Source: Spartobacteria bacterium (GTDB lineage Bacteria; Verrucomicrobiota; Verrucomicrobiia; Chthoniobacterales; UBA6821). From it: DNA of 7,874 nt. Positions 1 through 6,634 of this stretch are shown piece by piece. The translations under genes and the position numbers were made by a program. Within the stretch, counting starts at the first letter, position 1. Each line of letters opens with the position of its first letter. Under the pieces are notes generated by a model, which was given only the letters and a program-made list of their open reading frames with translations, did not search any database and was not told the origin of the DNA. Location of the stretch: assembly GCA_947466005.1 (NCBI GenBank), contig CANIBV010000077.1, positions 1-7,874 of the forward strand, in the 5' to 3' direction.

Positions 1-2
1 CC

Positions 3-77
3 GAGAAGAGCGCCAAGAAGAAGGCTAAGCGCAGCGGTCAGCGCCGAAGGACACGCTTCAACCAGGAACCGGTATGA
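3..77 (+). CDS. Possible C-terminal tail of a gene entering from the left (partial, basic tail)
   Basis: Frame 3 of the plus strand is open from the window edge to a TGA at 75-77. It encodes a strongly basic 24-residue tail beginning EKSAKKKAKRSG and ending FNQEPV. The run of AAG and CGC codons is what a Lys/Arg-rich C-terminus looks like, as seen on many RNA-binding proteins such as DEAD-box helicases; that family is only an example, since no domain is visible. If real, the gene converges on uvrA and overlaps its 3' end by 40 bases. Only about 35 bases lie outside uvrA, so chance is a serious alternative. No start or domain can be seen. Confidence 0.3.
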   Translation, partial: EKSAKKKAKRSGQRRRTRFNQEPV

Positions 78-2980
78 CTCCCGGCATGCTCCGCCACCTC
101 GTCCGGTGTGCCGCACACTACGAGTCCCCCTCCCAGTTCTCCCCCTTCCGGGCCCATGTCGATGATCCAGTCCGCGCATTTGATAACTTCGAGATTATGT
201 TCTATGACGATGAGGGTATTTCCGCCTTCGCGCAACCTCAGGAGCACTTCGAGCAGTTTTTGAATATCCGCAAAATGCAGTCCCGTTGTCGGTTCGTCGA
301 GCAGGTAGAGTGTGCGCCCCGTGGCTTTTTTCGATAACTCGCTTGCAAGCTTGAGACGCTGGGCCTCGCCGCCGGAGAGGGTCGTGGCGGATTGACCGAG
401 CTTCAGATAACCGAGACCGACATCCTGAAGGACCTCCAGCTTCCCATGGATCGTGGGGATCGCATGGAAGAATCCCGCCGCATCGTCGATCGTGAGCTCG
501 AGCACATCGGCAATGTTCTTCCCCTTGTAGGAAATCTCGAGCGTCTCGCGGTTGAAACGACGCCCACGGCAGAGCTCGCACTCAACGAATACATCTGCCA
601 GGAAATGCATCTCGATCCGGATCATTCCGTCCCCCTCGCACTCTGCGCAGCGGCCACCCTTCACATTGCAGGAAAAGCGTGCCGGAGCGTAGCCCCTCAC
701 CTTCGCGGACGGGAGTCCGCTGAAGAGATCGCGGATCGGCCCGAAAACCCCGGAATAGGTGGCGGGATTGGAACGAGGCGTCCGTCCGATGGGGCTCTGG
801 TCGATCACCACCACCTTGTCGACGGCCTCCACGCCCAGAATCCGCCCGTGTGCTCCGGGCGCTTCCTTGGCACCGTAGAACTGGCGTGCAAGCGAGCGGT
901 GCAGGATATCGTTCACCAGCGTCGATTTCCCGCTGCCGGAGACCCCAGTCACCACGGTGAACAACCCGACGGGAAATCCGATGGTCAGGTCCTTGAGATT
1001 ATTCTCCGAGGCCCCGGTTACCGTGAGCCAACCGGGGCCGGGAGCAGCCTTCACCGGCGGACGCTGGCGCAACCTAGGGACGGAAATGCGCGCCGCCCCT
1101 GAGAGGAACTGACCGGTAAGGGATTTGGGATTGGCCAGGATCTCGGCAGGCGTGCCTTCGGCGACAATCTCCCCTCCCCGGGGACCGGCACCCGGCCCCA
1201 TGTCGAGAACATGGTCCGCTGCAAGAATGGTCTCCTCGTCGTGCTCGACGACCACGACCGAGTTCCCCAGATCCCTCAAACCGCGGAGCGTCCCAAGGAG
1301 GCGCTCATTATCGCGCTGATGAAGCCCGATGCTTGGCTCATCCAGCACGTAGAGCACACCGGCCAGGCCCGAGCCGATCTGTGTGGCCAGACGGATCCGC
1401 TGGGCTTCACCGCCGGAGAGAGTCCCGCTCTCGCGATTGAGGGACAGATAGCCGAGACCAACCTCGATAAGGAATCCGAGCCGGGCACCGATCTCACGCA
1501 GAAGGTCATCCATCACCTTGCGATCCGTGGCGGAAAGCTTGAGAGCGGCAATAACCCGAGAGGCTCTCCCCGCAGGGAGCGCGCAGAACTCCTCGATATT
1601 CCACTCGCGGGCCTCTGCTCCATCGCCGCTCAGAAGCGTAACGCCCAGAATCTCGGGACGGAGTCGAGCTCCCTTGCAGGTGGCGCATGATTTACGCGCA
1701 AAGTAGGCCTTGAGACGGTTTTTCTTGAGCTCGCTTTCGGAGGTCTGCATCTGCCGCTCGATCAGGGGCACCAAGCCCTCAAAAGCCTTGATCGAGGAGG
1801 CCTTCACTTGCGGCGCCCTTCCCCCTTTTTCCTTTGTGCCTCCAAGCTCCAAGGGCTCCCCAGCAGTCCCGTAAAAGAGCCTCTGCTTGAACTCTTCGGG
1901 CAAATCGCGGAATGGGACTTCTGTTGAGGCTCCGAGCGCCTCGCAGAGCGCCTCCAGGACGAGCTTGTAGTACTGACCCATCCGCTTGTCGGGAGTCCGC
2001 CAGGGACGGATGGCACCCTTGGCCAGCGTCATCTCCGGATCCACAAGGAGTCCCGGATCGCAAAACGGTTCCGTACCGATACCCTGGCAGGCAGGGCAGG
2101 CACCTAGATGACTGTTAAAGGAAAAATGACGGGGCGTCAGCCGGGCCATCGTGAAGCCGCTCTCCGGATTGCAGAAATCGGTCGAGAAGGGGCGCTCCTC
2201 CCATCGGTCTGCTGCAGCACCCGGAGCCTGATGAAGGACAACGATGGAGTTCCCACCCCAGCGCAGGGAAGTTTCCAGGGAGTCGAGGAGGCGTTCACGT
2301 ATCCCCTCACCGCTTCCCCCTGCTCGAAGAGCAAGACGGTCCACGACGGCCTCGATCGTGTGCTTTTTGGTCTTGAGGAGCTTGATTGGTTCCGGGCGCC
2401 CCAAGTCAAGAATTTCACCGTCGATGCGGAGTCGCACAAATCCCTCGCGGCGGGCACGGTCGATGATATCGCGAAACTCCCCGGTCTCATTGCGGACTAG
2501 CGGAGCCAGCAGCATCAGGCGTGTCCCCTCAGGCCACGAGAGAATCTCGTTGGCTATCTGCTGGGGGGACTGGCGACGCACGGCGGCCCCGGTCTTCGGA
2601 TCGTGCGGGATCCCGACCGAGGAGTAGAGAACGCGGAGGTAATCGTAGATCTCGGTCGTCGTGGCGATGGTGGAGCGTGGATTCGGCGGGGCGATCCGCT
2701 GCTCGATCGCAATCGCTGGAGAGAGCCCCTCGATGTGGTCCACCTCCGGCTTCTGCATCTGATCGAGGAACTGCCGCGCATAGGCCGAGAGACTTTCCAC
2801 ATAGCGGCGCTGTCCTTCGGCAAAGAGGGTGTCAAAGGCGAGTGAGGACTTCCCCGAACCACTCGGCCCCGTAATGACCACGAGTTGGTTGCGCGGGATC
2901 GTGACATCGAGGTTGCGCAGGTTGTGCTGCCGCGCCCCCTTGATCCGGATGAAAGAGTTGGGAACCTGCGCCTCAGTCAT
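38..2980 (-). CDS. uvrA: Excinuclease ABC subunit A (UvrA), nucleotide excision repair damage sensor
   Basis: This is a full-length 980-residue UvrA, slightly longer than the E. coli protein. It is the dimeric ABC-type ATPase that finds bulky DNA lesions and loads UvrB in cytoplasmic nucleotide excision repair. Two ATPase modules are visible. The first has Walker A GPSGSGKSS (38-46), signature LSGGEAQRIRLA (521-532) and Walker B YVLDEPSIGLH (544-554), with His580 after it. The second has Walker A GVSGSGKST (679-687), signature LSGGEAQRLKLA (868-879) and Walker B LYLLDEPTTGLH (891-902). Zinc-binding pairs are C295/C298, C432/C435, C778/C781 and C801/C804. The extra CxxC that many homologues have just before the LTPRHFSFN stretch is reduced to one Cys (C270). 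The ATG at 2980 is preceded by AGGA (2993-2990) lying within the last codons of the upstream reductase gene, 5 bases away, so translational coupling is likely. The C-terminus ends normally for the family. Confidence 0.98.
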   Translation of the reverse strand: MTEAQVPNSFIRIKGARQHNLRNLDVTIPRNQLVVITGPSGSGKSSLAFDTLFAEGQRRYVESLSAYARQFLDQMQKPEVDHIEGLSPAIAIEQRIAPPNPRSTIATTTEIYDYLRVLYSSVGIPHDPKTGAAVRRQSPQQIANEILSWPEGTRLMLLAPLVRNETGEFRDIIDRARREGFVRLRIDGEILDLGRPEPIKLLKTKKHTIEAVVDRLALRAGGSGEGIRERLLDSLETSLRWGGNSIVVLHQAPGAAADRWEERPFSTDFCNPESGFTMARLTPRHFSFNSHLGACPACQGIGTEPFCDPGLLVDPEMTLAKGAIRPWRTPDKRMGQYYKLVLEALCEALGASTEVPFRDLPEEFKQRLFYGTAGEPLELGGTKEKGGRAPQVKASSIKAFEGLVPLIERQMQTSESELKKNRLKAYFARKSCATCKGARLRPEILGVTLLSGDGAEAREWNIEEFCALPAGRASRVIAALKLSATDRKVMDDLLREIGARLGFLIEVGLGYLSLNRESGTLSGGEAQRIRLATQIGSGLAGVLYVLDEPSIGLHQRDNERLLGTLRGLRDLGNSVVVVEHDEETILAADHVLDMGPGAGPRGGEIVAEGTPAEILANPKSLTGQFLSGAARISVPRLRQRPPVKAAPGPGWLTVTGASENNLKDLTIGFPVGLFTVVTGVSGSGKSTLVNDILHRSLARQFYGAKEAPGAHGRILGVEAVDKVVVIDQSPIGRTPRSNPATYSGVFGPIRDLFSGLPSAKVRGYAPARFSCNVKGGRCAECEGDGMIRIEMHFLADVFVECELCRGRRFNRETLEISYKGKNIADVLELTIDDAAGFFHAIPTIHGKLEVLQDVGLGYLKLGQSATTLSGGEAQRLKLASELSKKATGRTLYLLDEPTTGLHFADIQKLLEVLLRLREGGNTLIVIEHNLEVIKCADWIIDMGPEGGELGGGLVVCGTPDEVAEHAGSHTGSWLKRVLRR

Positions 2981-2985
2981 TTTGC

Positions 2986-4167
2986 TCAGTCCTGCTGGAG
3001 CCGCTTCCGGGGTGCATCACCGAAGCGGTCATGGGCTTCGTTCAGGATATTTACCAACGAGGGGTATCCGGCCTTCACGCCGATTTCTCCTATCGCGGCC
3101 TCGTCAAACTCCGCGGCATTGATACCGGGGAACCAATGCCCTCCGTTCCCAAGCAGGTTGTAGCGGAGCTTCCCGTATGCCTGCATGTCAAAGGCCCGGT
3201 CAAGCGCCCGGAGCCTCACGATCTCCTGAAGATTGATCTCGCCCGGCACCTCCCCGAAGGGTGGCAGATCTTGATCCCAGCGCGCAGGCATGGGAAATCT
3301 ATTGGCACGCTGAAACTCCTCCTCGAGGCGCCCCGCCGTTTCGCGGACCCGATCCCATGTGTCCTTGTTCTCCATGAGGGGAAGGATCTTCAGATGCTCG
3401 TCGAAATCCGAAGGCTTCGCCGCTCCGATGCTGAGCGTGTGGACCTCGGGATGCATGAGGCAGTAGAGGTCGTTGAAGACCATCGGCGAATAGGGAGAGC
3501 ATAGCCCGGAGAGCTTCTCCGAGGGTTGGTGCAGGCACCCCCCCTTCTCCGTGGGACTGATAATGAAGACCCCCATGTCATGACGAGTCGCTGCCTGGAC
3601 GTCGCTCCAGTTGGTCTGGTTCATAAAGTACCAGTGGAGGTTCACATAGTCGAAGGCATCGCTGGCGATGATCTCCTCGATCAGATCGCAGGGGGCGTGC
3701 GTCGAGAAACCGAGGAAGGTGCCCCTCCCCTCATGGATGATCTCACGGGCCGCCTCGAGTGCCCCGCCGGGACGGATCGTCTCCTCCCAGCACTCCCGGT
3801 TGTTGATCCCGTGGATTGACAACAGGTCGACATGATCGAGTTGAAGATTCCGCAACGACTGGTCAAAGGTCTTTCGAAACTCAGTAGCGGAAGAGGGACC
3901 CACCTTAGTCTGGATGATCATCTCCTCACGCGGAAGATTCGGCAGAATCCTTCCCAACTGGACCTCCGAGGTTCCGTAGCCACGTGCGGTCTCGATGTGG
4001 TTGATGCCGGATGCGAGCGCCTTGCGGATGCACTCCTCGAGGTTGGCCTGCCCCTCGTCCGTTATCCCGCCAGCCTCCTTGTCGTTCCAACTGTGCTGGT
4101 AGCGCATCCCCCCGCAGGAGAGAATAGGCATCTCCAATCCTGTGCGACCGAAGCGGCGTGTAATCAT
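2986..4167 (-). CDS. Aldo/keto reductase with a cysteine-free remnant of a ferredoxin-like C-terminal domain
   Basis: This is an NAD(P)H-dependent aldo/keto reductase of 393 residues, cytoplasmic, substrate unknown. The N-terminal TIM barrel starts MITRRFGRTGLEMP, the usual opening of the family. The catalytic tetrad can be read as Glu59 (in HIETARGYG, where most members have Asp), Tyr64, Lys88 (IQTKVGP) and His119 (LLSIHGINN). From about residue 290 the sequence (EINLQEIVRLR, YGKLRYNLLG, GGHWFPG, then a helical tail) resembles the C-terminal domain of reductases that carry a 4Fe-4S module, but the last cysteine is at residue 236 and the expected CxxC groups are absent. An in-frame TTG at 4194 would add nine residues. 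The ATG is preferred because TAAGGAT lies six bases upstream and the family opening begins there. It is the middle gene of a three-gene operon, 10 bases after the methyltransferase stop and 5 bases before uvrA. Confidence 0.9.
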   Translation of the reverse strand: MITRRFGRTGLEMPILSCGGMRYQHSWNDKEAGGITDEGQANLEECIRKALASGINHIETARGYGTSEVQLGRILPNLPREEMIIQTKVGPSSATEFRKTFDQSLRNLQLDHVDLLSIHGINNRECWEETIRPGGALEAAREIIHEGRGTFLGFSTHAPCDLIEEIIASDAFDYVNLHWYFMNQTNWSDVQAATRHDMGVFIISPTEKGGCLHQPSEKLSGLCSPYSPMVFNDLYCLMHPEVHTLSIGAAKPSDFDEHLKILPLMENKDTWDRVRETAGRLEEEFQRANRFPMPARWDQDLPPFGEVPGEINLQEIVRLRALDRAFDMQAYGKLRYNLLGNGGHWFPGINAAEFDEAAIGEIGVKAGYPSLVNILNEAHDRFGDAPRKRLQQD

Positions 4168-4173
4168 GAGCCG

Positions 4174-4180
4174 ATCCTTA
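4174..4180 (-). promoter_or_regulatory. Ribosome binding site of the aldo/keto reductase
   Basis: On the minus strand the sequence reads TAAGGAT, then six bases, then ATG. The TAA is also the stop codon of the upstream RNA methyltransferase, so ribosomes finishing that gene arrive at the next start. This decides the ATG at 4167 over the upstream TTG at 4194. Confidence 0.7.
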
Positions 4181-5305
4181 TTGCTTAAGCTCAAATACCG
4201 AGACCGACTCGATCTCAGCCGTCTGCGGAAACATATCGAGCGGGGTGACTTCGACTAGGCGATAGATGCCAGCGAGTCGCTTGGCGTCGCGGGCCAGCGT
4301 TGCGGGATTGCAGGAGACATAGACGATCCGAGCAGAAGGACGCTCTAGGATCGACTCCGTCGCCAGCTCCGCAAGCCCCTCGGAGGGAGGATCGAGCAGG
4401 AGGACGGTCTCCTCAGGATTGCCGGCTCCCAGTGCCTCTCCCAACTTCAGCTCCACATCTCCGGCGAGATACTCCTCATTCGCGGCGGCCTGACGGCTTG
4501 CCATGGCCACAGAGGCAATGGAGCGCTCGATCCCGATCACTTTGGTGAAGAGTGACTGAAGTTCGTGGGCAAAGAAACCGGCTCCGCAGTAGGCATCCAC
4601 TAGCAACTCCTTGATGGGGGTGCCGGTCGAAGGGCTCACTGCTTCCCTGACCGTCTTCTTGAGGATCTCTGCGACGGCGTTGTTCACCTGACGGAAGCCG
4701 CCGTAGCGCTTCTTTTCACCGATCAGATAGTTGCCATCATGGGGGCGGGACTTGAGTAGGTCGTGGAAACCGAGGGTCACTTCCTCCGAGGCGATCAAGC
4801 ATTTCGCGACGGGCACGACTCGATTGGAACCTTCGGCAAAGAAGCCGACATCCCCATCCTTGACGTGGACCGTGATGCGATTGCGGTAAGCATACTGCTC
4901 GGGCGACGCAATCATCGGTCGGACTGGTGGATCGATCAGGCCTCCCAGGCGTCGTAGCGCCTCCCTGAGTTGGTTCTCCTTGATCTTGAGCTGATGAGGG
5001 TAGTCGATGTGCTGATAGGTGCAGCCACCGCACTTCAGGAAGACGGGGCATGGTGCCTCCACCCGATGAGGAGAGGGCTCGATGACTTGGAGCAGTCCGG
5101 CCTCCATTAGGCGCGACTTCACCTTATGGATCCGGACATGGACCTTTTCCCCATCGATGACTCCGGGAACGAAGCAGGCGATCCCATGGACACGACCGAC
5201 CCCTTTCCCTCCGAAGGCGAGATCGTTTATTTCAAGGGTGACTTCCTGACCGGGCCTCATTTTTGGGGCTGCAGGTGTGTCGGAACTGGTTTCGGTAGTG
5301 GCCAT
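4178..5305 (-). CDS. TrmA/RumA-family 23S rRNA (or tRNA) uracil-5-methyltransferase with 4Fe-4S cluster
   Basis: This is a class I SAM-dependent RNA methyltransferase that should convert a uridine in 23S rRNA (RlmC/RlmD type) or tRNA to 5-methyluridine. Numbering here starts from the ATG at 5305 (375 residues). An N-terminal TRAM domain (about 17-75, with FGGKGVGRV and FVPGVIDGEKV) is followed by the iron-sulphur cysteines C86, C92 and C95, with a fourth at C169, spaced almost as in E. coli RumA. Then come the FRQVN motif (204-208), SAM motif I VDAYCGAGFF (237-246), a DPP motif (305-307), the catalytic Cys332 in VSCNP and the general base Glu366 after MFPQTAE. The Arg usual after DPP is Ser. 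The protein is shorter than RumA (about 430), mostly in the central region. The start is uncertain: a GTG lies one codon upstream and AGGTG abuts the ATG too closely. It is first in the operon with the reductase and uvrA. The exact target nucleotide cannot be read from sequence. Confidence 0.93.
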   Translation of the reverse strand: MATTETSSDTPAAPKMRPGQEVTLEINDLAFGGKGVGRVHGIACFVPGVIDGEKVHVRIHKVKSRLMEAGLLQVIEPSPHRVEAPCPVFLKCGGCTYQHIDYPHQLKIKENQLREALRRLGGLIDPPVRPMIASPEQYAYRNRITVHVKDGDVGFFAEGSNRVVPVAKCLIASEEVTLGFHDLLKSRPHDGNYLIGEKKRYGGFRQVNNAVAEILKKTVREAVSPSTGTPIKELLVDAYCGAGFFAHELQSLFTKVIGIERSIASVAMASRQAAANEEYLAGDVELKLGEALGAGNPEETVLLLDPPSEGLAELATESILERPSARIVYVSCNPATLARDAKRLAGIYRLVEVTPLDMFPQTAEIESVSVFELKQ

Positions 5306-5342
5306 CACCTAGGATCATGCAAAGAGGAGTGAAACAAAAAGG

Positions 5343-6467
5343 ATGAAATCACGCGACAAACCCCAAGAGAGGAGCCAATCGGACGAACACCTCATGCGTT
5401 TGGCGATCAAGGAAGCTTCCCGAGCGCTTGGTCTGACGGCCCCCAATCCCGCCGTCGGCGCCGTGATTGTGAAGAACGGGCTACTTCTCGCCAAGGGATA
5501 CCACCGCGCCCCCGGCCTCCCTCATGCCGAGATCGAGGCCATCCGAAGACTGGAAAATAGAAGATGGAAGATAGGAGATAGGAGCCATCCCAAACTCCTA
5601 ACTCCTAACTCCCAACTCCCAGCCGCAGGCTCCACCCTGTACGTCACCCTGGAGCCCTGCTCCTCCCACGGAAAGACCCCCCCTTGCACCGGAGCGATCA
5701 TCGCGGCAGGGATCTCAAGGGTCGTCTACGGAGCCAGGGATCCGGACAAGCGACATCTGGGGCGGGCAACAAGGATCCTTCGCAAGGCGGGGATAGAAGT
5801 CACCGAAGGGGTGCTCGCAGAAGAGTGTGCCGCCCTCAATGCCTACTGGAATCATCGCAACACAAGAGGACTTCCCTGGGTCATTGCCAAGGCCGGCATG
5901 TCGCTCGACGGACGCATTGATTCTCCACCACATCGGAGATGGATCACCTCGACCGCCAGTCGCAAGGAAGCAATGCACCTGCGTGCCTCCGTCGAGGCGA
6001 TTCTCGTCGGAGGCGGCACCGTGCGAACCGATGACCCTTCCCTCACGATCCGCGGCATCAAACTTGCAAAGAATCATCCCCAGCCATGGCGTGTCGTCTG
6101 GTCGAGGAGCGGGAAGATCCCGAAGAAGTCAAAGCTACTGGCTGACGCCCACCGCGATCGCACACTGGTCTTCACCGGAATGACACTCAGGAAAGTTCTG
6201 CAGGAACTCGGGAAACGAGGCATCTCCAGCGTCCTCATTGAGGGAGGCGGTCACACGCTCGGAGAGGCCTTTGATCAGAACATGGTGGACGAAGTCCGCT
6301 TCTTTATTGCACCGGTCATCCAGGGAGGCAGCGTTCCAGCCGTGGGGGGGCGCGGTAGAGGATCCCGTGCACCAACAATCCAATTAACCGATGTCATCCA
6401 CAAGAAAATCGGATCGGATGTGATGGTTTCTGGAAGGGTACTCCGAAAACAAAGAAACCGGCTTTGA
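5343..6467 (+). CDS. ribD: Bifunctional riboflavin biosynthesis protein RibD (deaminase/reductase) with in-frame repeat insertion
   Basis: RibD carries out two consecutive steps of riboflavin synthesis: deamination of 2,5-diamino-6-ribosylamino-4(3H)-pyrimidinone 5'-phosphate, then NADPH-dependent reduction of the ribose. The N-terminal zinc deaminase (about 15-160) shows TAPNPAVGAVIV, HAE (His61, Glu63) and PCSSHGKTPPC (Cys106, Cys115 as zinc ligands). The reductase (about 175-370) shows KAGMSLDGRI, WITS (200-203), LVGGGTVRTDDPSLT and VLIEGGG (297-303). Between HAE and YVTLEPC there are 36 residues, where E. coli and B. subtilis RibD have 16 as I recall them. The extra residues (about 72-93) are encoded by a heptad-repeat hairpin element. 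The usual DPNPxVAGxG segment is altered to DPDKRHLGRAT (133-143). The ATG at 5343 has GAGGAG at 5324-5329, a long 13-base spacing. The gene is divergent from the methyltransferase and stands alone; no other rib gene is in the window. Confidence 0.96.
   Translation: MKSRDKPQERSQSDEHLMRLAIKEASRALGLTAPNPAVGAVIVKNGLLLAKGYHRAPGLPHAEIEAIRRLENRRWKIGDRSHPKLLTPNSQLPAAGSTLYVTLEPCSSHGKTPPCTGAIIAAGISRVVYGARDPDKRHLGRATRILRKAGIEVTEGVLAEECAALNAYWNHRNTRGLPWVIAKAGMSLDGRIDSPPHRRWITSTASRKEAMHLRASVEAILVGGGTVRTDDPSLTIRGIKLAKNHPQPWRVVWSRSGKIPKKSKLLADAHRDRTLVFTGMTLRKVLQELGKRGISSVLIEGGGHTLGEAFDQNMVDEVRFFIAPVIQGGSVPAVGGRGRGSRAPTIQLTDVIHKKIGSDVMVSGRVLRKQRNRL
5557..5620 (+). repeat. Heptad-repeat palindromic element inside ribD
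   Basis: Four direct 7-base units (ATAGAAG, ATGGAAG, ATAGGAG, ATAGGAG; 5557-5584) are followed by the spacer CCATCCCA and four units of the opposite type (AACTCCT, AACTCCT, AACTCCC, AACTCCC; 5593-5620). The right arm is approximately the reverse complement of the left. Pairing from 5584/5595 outward to 5558/5621 gives 21 pairs out of 27, with an A-A mismatch recurring every seven bases, so the transcript could form a long interrupted hairpin. The element reads through ribD in frame without a stop. Its purine-rich left arm and pyrimidine-rich right arm differ from the surrounding codons. It looks like an inserted dispersed repeat; other genomic copies cannot be seen from this window. Confidence 0.85.
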
Positions 6468-6481
6468 TAGCCGGCTCTTTT
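6451..6481 (+). terminator. Rho-independent terminator of ribD, probably bidirectional
   Basis: A perfect six-base stem CCGGCT/AGCCGG (6458-6463 and 6469-6474) encloses the loop TTGAT, followed by CTCTTTT. On the other side lies AAAGAAA, which becomes TTTCTTT on the minus strand, so the same hairpin could also end the hisF transcript. The stem begins inside the last ribD codons and the TGA stop is in the loop. Confidence 0.7.
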
Positions 6482-6634
6482 CCCAATCGTAATTTTAGAC
6501 CGTCTTATCTTTCAGGCATCTAGAAGCGGTTTCAGATCTCTCCATCTCATCAGAGCCCCACCCCTCATGTAGAGACGGCGGATCATCCTACGCTGACCGA
6601 GCAGGAGCACCGCGCGCCATTCATCCCAAGCCAC
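6482..6634. other. Spacer between convergent ribD and hisF, no confirmed gene
   Basis: This spacer of about 150 bases has no recognised gene. On the minus strand a GTG directly after the hisF stop (6634) opens a 40-codon frame ending at 6512, rich in Arg, Leu and Met, with no Shine-Dalgarno sequence. A second minus-strand frame gives a 30-residue open stretch beginning DDPPSLHEGWG. Neither matches a family I can name. It may be decayed sequence or a dispersed non-coding repeat. Confidence 0.35.

Noticed and set aside
392..1102. Long plus-strand open frame of 236 codons opposite uvrA
   Set aside because: It lies antisense to strongly conserved UvrA sequence, has low-complexity composition and resembles no family. 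Several similar frames in this region (for example 1211-1690) are rejected for the same reason.
4168..4194. TTG start at 4194 for the aldo/keto reductase
   Set aside because: It would overlap the methyltransferase gene by 17 bases with no ribosome binding site, whereas the ATG at 4167 has TAAGGAT at good spacing and begins with the family's usual opening.
5557..5620. CRISPR array or coding tandem repeat
   Set aside because: The units are only 7 bases, contiguous and without unique spacers, so this is not CRISPR. The translated residues show no peptide repeat because 7 is not a multiple of 3.
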